From Sphingobacteriales bacterium (GTDB taxonomy: Bacteria; Bacteroidota; Bacteroidia; Sphingobacteriales; Sphingobacteriaceae), in assembly GCA_947478655.1 (NCBI GenBank), contig CANJWU010000002.1, positions 1-17,661 of the forward strand: a DNA stretch of 17,661 bases, read 5' to 3'. How positions within the stretch are numbered: the stretch's first letter is position 1; the number at the start of each line of letters is the position of its first letter. The notes under the pieces were generated by a model. It did not search any database. It worked only from the letters and a program-made list of their open reading frames with translations, and was not told the origin of the DNA. Shown piece by piece: positions 13,786 through 17,661 of this stretch. Made by a program: the position numbers and the translations under genes.

Positions 13786-14802
13786 ATGCGCGCCTTTAAA
13801 ATCTTTTTAGCTTGTTTATTCTTTATAGTGCTGAGTCAAGCTTGTACAAAAGAAATTAACCCCGAGGCCAGCTTTAAAGGCTTCGAAGCGCCCATTAATT
13901 TTCCTTTGGTACGCTATAATTTTAGCGCAAATCCAGTGAATAAAGCAGGTTTCGATTTAGGTAAAAAGTTATTTTACGATGGAATACTTTCTAGAGACGG
14001 ATCTATTTCTTGTGGCAGTTGTCATCAACAGGCTGCTGCGTTTGCACATTTAGACCATACGATAAGCCATGGGATAGATGATAAACTTGGTAATAGAAAT
14101 GCACCTGTTTTGCAAAATACCGCATGGCAAAAATATTTTGCTTGGGATGGTGGCATTTTTCATTTAGATGAATTCCCAATCAATCCCATTACCAATCCAG
14201 TAGAAATGGACGAAAAAATGCCGGAACTGCTCAGCAAATTAAATGCAAATAGCACTTACCGCGCGATGTTTAAAAAAGCTTTTAATAAAGATTCTGTCGA
14301 TTATGCTTCTTTAACCATGGCGCTTTCTCAATTCATGAATATGCTCGTGAGTAACCAATCTAGATACGACGAATACCTTTTGGGCAATACATCTGCGCTT
14401 TCCGAAAATGAAAAAGTAGGTTTAAATTTATTTATGAATAAATGCAATAGCTGTCATACGGCCCCTTTATTTACCGACAATAAATTTCATAATACCGGTT
14501 TAACAACTAGTTCGGATTTAGGCAGAGCAACCGTTACAGTGCAAGATTCTGATTTGTATAAATTCAAAACACCTTCGCTTAGAAACGTAGAAAAATCATA
14601 TCCATATAATCATAATGGTAGAGCCGCAACACTAGAAGCCGTTCTAAAACATTATGCTTCTGAAATTAAGCCAGGCACCACGGTAGATAGCAGATTGATT
14701 GGTGGCTTGGGATTAACGGCATTAGAACAACAACAAATTATTGCCTTCTTAAAAACATTAACCGACACTCATTTTTTAACCGATAGCCGATTTTCGGAAT
14801 AA
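13786..14802 (+). CDS. MbnH-like diheme cytochrome c peroxidase family lipoprotein
   Basis: 338 residues from the ATG at 13786, four bases after the MbnP-like stop. An in-frame TTG at 13732 lies inside the upstream gene and only adds sequence in front of a good lipoprotein signal with Cys20 (FFIVLSQACTKE). Two c-type heme sites are present: Cys76-Cys79-His80 (CGSCH) and Cys220-Cys223-His224 (CNSCH). Other family marks are AHLDHTISHGIDDKLGNRNAP at ~87-107, FAWDGG (Trp120) and PITNPVEMDE. The family includes bacterial cytochrome c peroxidases, MauG and MbnH. The neighbouring MbnP-like gene favours the MbnH role, oxidising a tryptophan of the partner. Where many peroxidases have PYMHDG, with Met as heme ligand, this protein reads PYNHNG (273-278), so the second heme is ligated differently. 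The stop codon touches the convergent bshA stop. Confidence 0.9.
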   Translation: MRAFKIFLACLFFIVLSQACTKEINPEASFKGFEAPINFPLVRYNFSANPVNKAGFDLGKKLFYDGILSRDGSISCGSCHQQAAAFAHLDHTISHGIDDKLGNRNAPVLQNTAWQKYFAWDGGIFHLDEFPINPITNPVEMDEKMPELLSKLNANSTYRAMFKKAFNKDSVDYASLTMALSQFMNMLVSNQSRYDEYLLGNTSALSENEKVGLNLFMNKCNSCHTAPLFTDNKFHNTGLTTSSDLGRATVTVQDSDLYKFKTPSLRNVEKSYPYNHNGRAATLEAVLKHYASEIKPGTTVDSRLIGGLGLTALEQQQIIAFLKTLTDTHFLTDSRFSE

Positions 14803-15936
14803 TTATTTTTTACTGCTGTTGATGACTTCTTGATAAAATGCTTCGTATTGAGGCATGATTAAAGCGATGTCAAACGTTTTTGCATGAGCCAATGCACGCG
14901 CTTTAAAAGCATCTAATCGCTCTTGATTTTCGAGAATATGAATTGCATTAGCGGCCATGCCGTCTATATCGCCCACTTCATTTAAAAATCCTGTTACACC
15001 ATCAATATTTAATTCTGGTATTCCACCCGCATTAGAAGAGATGACAGGCAATTTACAAGCCATGGCTTCTAATGCAGCTAAACCAAAACTTTCGGTTTCT
15101 GAAGGCAACAAAAATAAATCAGAAACAGAAAGAATTTCTTCTACTGCATCTAACTTACCTAAAAAACGCACATTGTCTTTTAAGTTTAACTCACGAACCA
15201 ATTGTTCCACCTCTGTTCTTTCTGGACCATCTCCTGCTAATAATAATTTTGCAGGAATTTTCTCCACAATTTTCGCAAATATCTTCACCACATCGGGCAC
15301 TCTTTTTACTTTTCTAAAATTAGAGGTGTGCACAATGATTTTTTCTTCGTTTGGTGCAATGGCAATTTTAAAATGGTTTTGTGCTTTATGTTGAAAACGA
15401 TTGAGGTCGATAAAGTTTGGGATAACTTTAATGTCTTTTTTTATTTCGAAAAACTTACAAGTGTCGTTTTTTAAATCTTGAGATACTGCCGTTACCCCAT
15501 CCGATTGATTGATAGAGAAAGTAACTACTGGCTTATAGGTTCTATCTTTACCAACCAAAGTAATATCTGTACCGTGTAAAGTTGTCACCACCGGAATGTG
15601 TATGCCATTAGACGCTAAAATTTGCTTGGCCATATAAGCAGCCGAAGCATGTGGAATGGCATAATGCACATGTAATATATCCAATTGTTCATAAGAAACC
15701 ACATCGACTAATTTACTAGCCAAGGCCAACTCGTAAGGTGGATAATCGAACAAAGGGTATTTAGAAACCGTTACTTCGTGGTAAAATAAATTCTCAGAGA
15801 AAAAATCTAATCGTGCGGGTTGACTATAAGTAATAAAATGAACTTCGTGTCCGTGGTCTGCTAGCGCCTTACCCAGTTCTGTCGCAACCACGCCAGAACC
15901 ACCAAATGTTGGATAACAAACAATTCCTATTTTCAT
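14803..15936 (-). CDS. bshA: N-acetyl-alpha-D-glucosaminyl L-malate synthase BshA
   Basis: 377 residues, the usual BshA length. It is a GT4-family GT-B glycosyltransferase that joins GlcNAc from UDP-GlcNAc to L-malate, the first step of bacillithiol synthesis in the cytoplasm. The N-terminal domain shows the BshA start (IGIVCYPTFGGSGVVATELG), HVHYAIPHA at ~89-97 and TLHGTDITLVGKD at ~119-131. The C-terminal nucleotide-sugar domain has LLLAGDGPER (~232-240) and the EX7E motif Glu282/Glu290 (ETESFGLAALEAM). The window shows no bshB or bshC. The gene lies 52 bases downstream of trhO on the same strand; cotranscription is possible. Its stop directly abuts the MbnH-like stop codon. Confidence 0.95.
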   Translation of the reverse strand: MKIGIVCYPTFGGSGVVATELGKALADHGHEVHFITYSQPARLDFFSENLFYHEVTVSKYPLFDYPPYELALASKLVDVVSYEQLDILHVHYAIPHASAAYMAKQILASNGIHIPVVTTLHGTDITLVGKDRTYKPVVTFSINQSDGVTAVSQDLKNDTCKFFEIKKDIKVIPNFIDLNRFQHKAQNHFKIAIAPNEEKIIVHTSNFRKVKRVPDVVKIFAKIVEKIPAKLLLAGDGPERTEVEQLVRELNLKDNVRFLGKLDAVEEILSVSDLFLLPSETESFGLAALEAMACKLPVISSNAGGIPELNIDGVTGFLNEVGDIDGMAANAIHILENQERLDAFKARALAHAKTFDIALIMPQYEAFYQEVINSSKK

Positions 15937-15988
15937 TTTATATTATTTAGTATTAATTTAAAACCACAACAAATCGAAACGCAAAATG

Positions 15989-16951
15989 TTAGGATACTTG
16001 CTTCCTTATTTTTGAAGGTTTTTTGATCACTATGGGTTGCGGTACTTTTACATAATAACCTGTTCCATCATATACTCTTTTACGAGGATGATCTGTACAT
16101 TTTTCAGAACAACAACCTTGCATTTTTTCGCCACATGCATCACATTGGGTAATGTGTTCGTTGCATTCGGGATTAGCACAGTTAATCATTTTATCTGTAG
16201 TACTTCCGCAATTATAACAAGTAGCTATTACTTCTGGGTTAACTTTGTTGATCGCTACTGTTAAGCGATTATCAAACACATAACATTTGCCATCAAAATT
16301 TTCGCCACCTACTTCTTTACCGTATTTTACTATACCACCATGTAATTGATACACCTCCGGAAAGCCTTGTTTTAAAAGGTATGCGCTTGCTTTCTCACAT
16401 TTAATTCCGCCAGTACAATAAGTTAATATTTTTTTGTCTTTGTACTGTGCCAACTCATTAATCATGGATGGAAAATCCCTAAAGTTTTCGATATCTAAGG
16501 TAATCGCATTTTTAAATCGCCCCACTTGGTGTTCGTAATTTGAACGAACGTCTAATACCACCACATCTTCTCTATTCATCATAGCTAGAAAATCTGCTGG
16601 TGCCAAATGTTTACCCGTTTCTTTTGTTGGATCAATTATACTTGGATCTTTTAAACCAGAGTGCACAATTTCGGATTTATACCGCACATGCATTTTAATA
16701 AAAGTAGGTTCTGATACTTCGTCTATTTTAAAATCGGTATGCGCAAAACGCGGATCTGCCAAAACAGCTGCTCGGTATTGTTGACAGCTTTCGGCAGTTC
16801 CGGAAACGGTGCCGTTCAGGCCTTCGTCGGCAACAATAATTCGGCCAACTAAACCGATAGATTTACAAAATGCTAAGTGATCTGCTGCGTATTGCTCCGC
16901 ATTCTCAATGCGTGCATAGCAATAATAAAGGAGTGTTTCGTATGTATTCAT
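15989..16951 (-). CDS. trhO: tRNA uridine(34) hydroxylase TrhO (rhodanese family)
   Basis: 320 residues. TrhO uses O2 to hydroxylate U34 of several tRNAs to 5-hydroxyuridine. The N-terminal domain carries VGRIIVADEGLNGTVSGT (~35-52) and FKIDEVSEPTFIKMHVR (~74-90). The rhodanese domain (~115-215) has VLDVRSNYEHQVGRF and the catalytic loop with Cys179 (YCTGGIKCEKA). The C-terminal part is rich in cysteines (245, 248, 258, 263, 270, 273, 280, 281, 285) in CxxC-like pairs, which suggests zinc binding, as in longer members of the family. It is divergent from kbl, with 92 bases between the two start codons. Confidence 0.94.
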   Translation of the reverse strand: MNTYETLLYYCYARIENAEQYAADHLAFCKSIGLVGRIIVADEGLNGTVSGTAESCQQYRAAVLADPRFAHTDFKIDEVSEPTFIKMHVRYKSEIVHSGLKDPSIIDPTKETGKHLAPADFLAMMNREDVVVLDVRSNYEHQVGRFKNAITLDIENFRDFPSMINELAQYKDKKILTYCTGGIKCEKASAYLLKQGFPEVYQLHGGIVKYGKEVGGENFDGKCYVFDNRLTVAINKVNPEVIATCYNCGSTTDKMINCANPECNEHITQCDACGEKMQGCCSEKCTDHPRKRVYDGTGYYVKVPQPIVIKKPSKIRKQVS

Positions 16952-16990
16952 AACCTTTGATACCGGTGTAAACGGCGTTAAATGGAATAC

Positions 16991-17025
16991 AAAAATAACA
17001 AATATTGTCTATTTTTGTTATTTTT
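16991..17025. repeat. Perfect 12-bp inverted repeat between trhO and kbl
   Basis: AAAAATAACAAA (16991-17002) and TTTGTTATTTTT (17014-17025) are exact reverse complements separated by 11 bases. The dyad lies in the 92-base gap between two divergent genes. TATTTTTG, an exact match to the TAnnTTTG -7 box, occurs on the plus strand (17010-17017) and on the minus strand (16997-16990), so the repeat could be a shared promoter-operator. No -33 box at the expected distance is visible for either gene, and the sequence is AT-rich, so chance is possible. Confidence 0.5.
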
Positions 17026-17043
17026 ACCCTAAATATCGACCAT

Positions 17044-17661
17044 ATGTACCATACGCTTCAACCAGTACTACAAAAAGAATTAGCAGAAATTGAAAATGCA
17101 GGCTTAACCAAAAGAGAACGCATCATTACCTCTGCTCAAGGAGCAGAAATTACTATTGCAGGCGGACAGCAAGTAATTAATTTTTGTGCCAATAATTATT
17201 TAGGCTTATCCTCCCATCCAAAAGTAATTGAAGCAGCTAAGCAAGCCATCGACACCCATGGTTTTGGCATGTCATCTGTTCGATTTATTTGTGGCACACA
17301 AGACATACATAAAACTTTAGAAGAAAAAATTTCTGCCTTTTTAGGCACAGAAGATACCATACTTTATGCCGCAGCATTCGATGCCAATGGCGGTGTATTT
17401 GAACCCTTGTTTAACGAACAAGATGCTATTATTTCTGACGAACTCAACCATGCCTCTATTATTGATGGGGTAAGATTATGCAAAGCACAACGCTTCCGCT
17501 ACTTGCACGACAACATGGAAGATTTAGAAATTAAATTGCAAGAAACCGCACATTTGCGTCACCGCATCATTGTTACAGATGGTTCGTTTTCGATGGATGG
17601 TACGATTGCACAATTAGATAAGATTGCTGTTTTAGCAGAAAAATATAATGCCTTAATTATG
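17044..17661 (+). CDS. kbl: Glycine C-acetyltransferase (2-amino-3-ketobutyrate CoA ligase), 3' end missing
   Basis: 206 residues are visible from the ATG at 17044; the gene runs off the window. It belongs to the alpha-oxoamine synthase group of PLP enzymes and cleaves 2-amino-3-ketobutyrate with CoA to glycine and acetyl-CoA, the second step of threonine breakdown. Diagnostic segments are INFCANNYLGLSSHP (~45-59), GFGMSSVRFICGTQDIHKTLE (73-93, the part that separates Kbl from BioF), SDELNHASIIDGVR with PLP-contacting His136, and TDGSFSMDGTIAQL (~178-191). The PLP-binding lysine lies beyond the window end. No tdh gene is visible here. Confidence 0.93.
   Translation, partial: MYHTLQPVLQKELAEIENAGLTKRERIITSAQGAEITIAGGQQVINFCANNYLGLSSHPKVIEAAKQAIDTHGFGMSSVRFICGTQDIHKTLEEKISAFLGTEDTILYAAAFDANGGVFEPLFNEQDAIISDELNHASIIDGVRLCKAQRFRYLHDNMEDLEIKLQETAHLRHRIIVTDGSFSMDGTIAQLDKIAVLAEKYNALIM

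Noticed and set aside
12969..14802. A complete methanobactin biosynthesis cluster
   Set aside because: No MbnB- or MbnC-like gene and no short precursor peptide with the expected cysteines was found near the pair.
14788..14815. Possible terminator hairpin CCGA-TTT-TCGG with a T-rich tail at the end of the MbnH-like gene
   Set aside because: The stem has only four base pairs and lies inside the coding sequence, so support is too weak.

Overview
This window comes from a low-GC member of the Bacteroidota, probably a free-living Chitinophagales- or Sphingobacteriales-like organism; the order cannot be fixed from the sequence alone. Evidence: two proteins with type IX secretion (T9SS) C-terminal sorting domains, a bacillithiol gene (bshA), a tRNA-Phe without an encoded CCA end, a Bacteroidota-type promoter (TTTG-like box, 19 nt, TAnnTTTG), and few Shine-Dalgarno sequences. 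There is no insertion sequence, phage gene, CRISPR array or other sign of a mobile island. No gene-free stretch exceeds 300 bases.

Layout. (1) 3-3736: the 3' end of a secreted protein with a repeated extracellular domain, facing a secreted S8 serine protease; a symmetrical terminator separates them. (2) 3859-4704: a small DMT-family membrane transporter. (3) 4707-9672, minus strand: a propeller-type sensor histidine kinase, a NarL/LuxR-type response regulator 8 bases downstream, and an exported thioredoxin-fold lipidless redoxin 26 bases further on. (4) 9711-9858, minus strand: tRNA-Phe with its own promoter and terminator. (5) 9948-14802, plus strand: a tightly packed run of six genes with gaps of 4-12 bases or overlaps. 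It holds a membrane 4Fe-4S/b-heme-type oxidoreductase subunit, a HAD-like protein, a CCG-domain Fe-S subunit, a Bacteroidota-restricted protein of unknown function, and an MbnP-like plus an MbnH-like protein. (6) 14803-16951, minus strand: bshA and trhO. (7) 17044-17661: the 5' part of kbl, cut off by the window end.

How the genes fit together. Most of the window is housekeeping or redox physiology. The 9948 and 11704 products look like the two halves of one HdrC/HdrB- or GlpC-like membrane oxidoreductase, split by a HAD gene. The most interesting part is the MbnP/MbnH pair. In methanobactin producers, MbnH is a diheme enzyme that oxidises a tryptophan of MbnP to kynurenine to build a copper site. 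Here the pair sits without any visible methanobactin gene, both proteins look like lipoproteins, and the pair is joined to a redox operon. This suggests copper handling in the cell envelope independent of methanobactin. I did not find a clearly novel system; the best leads are this pair with its residue deviations and the unexplained small proteins in the same operon.
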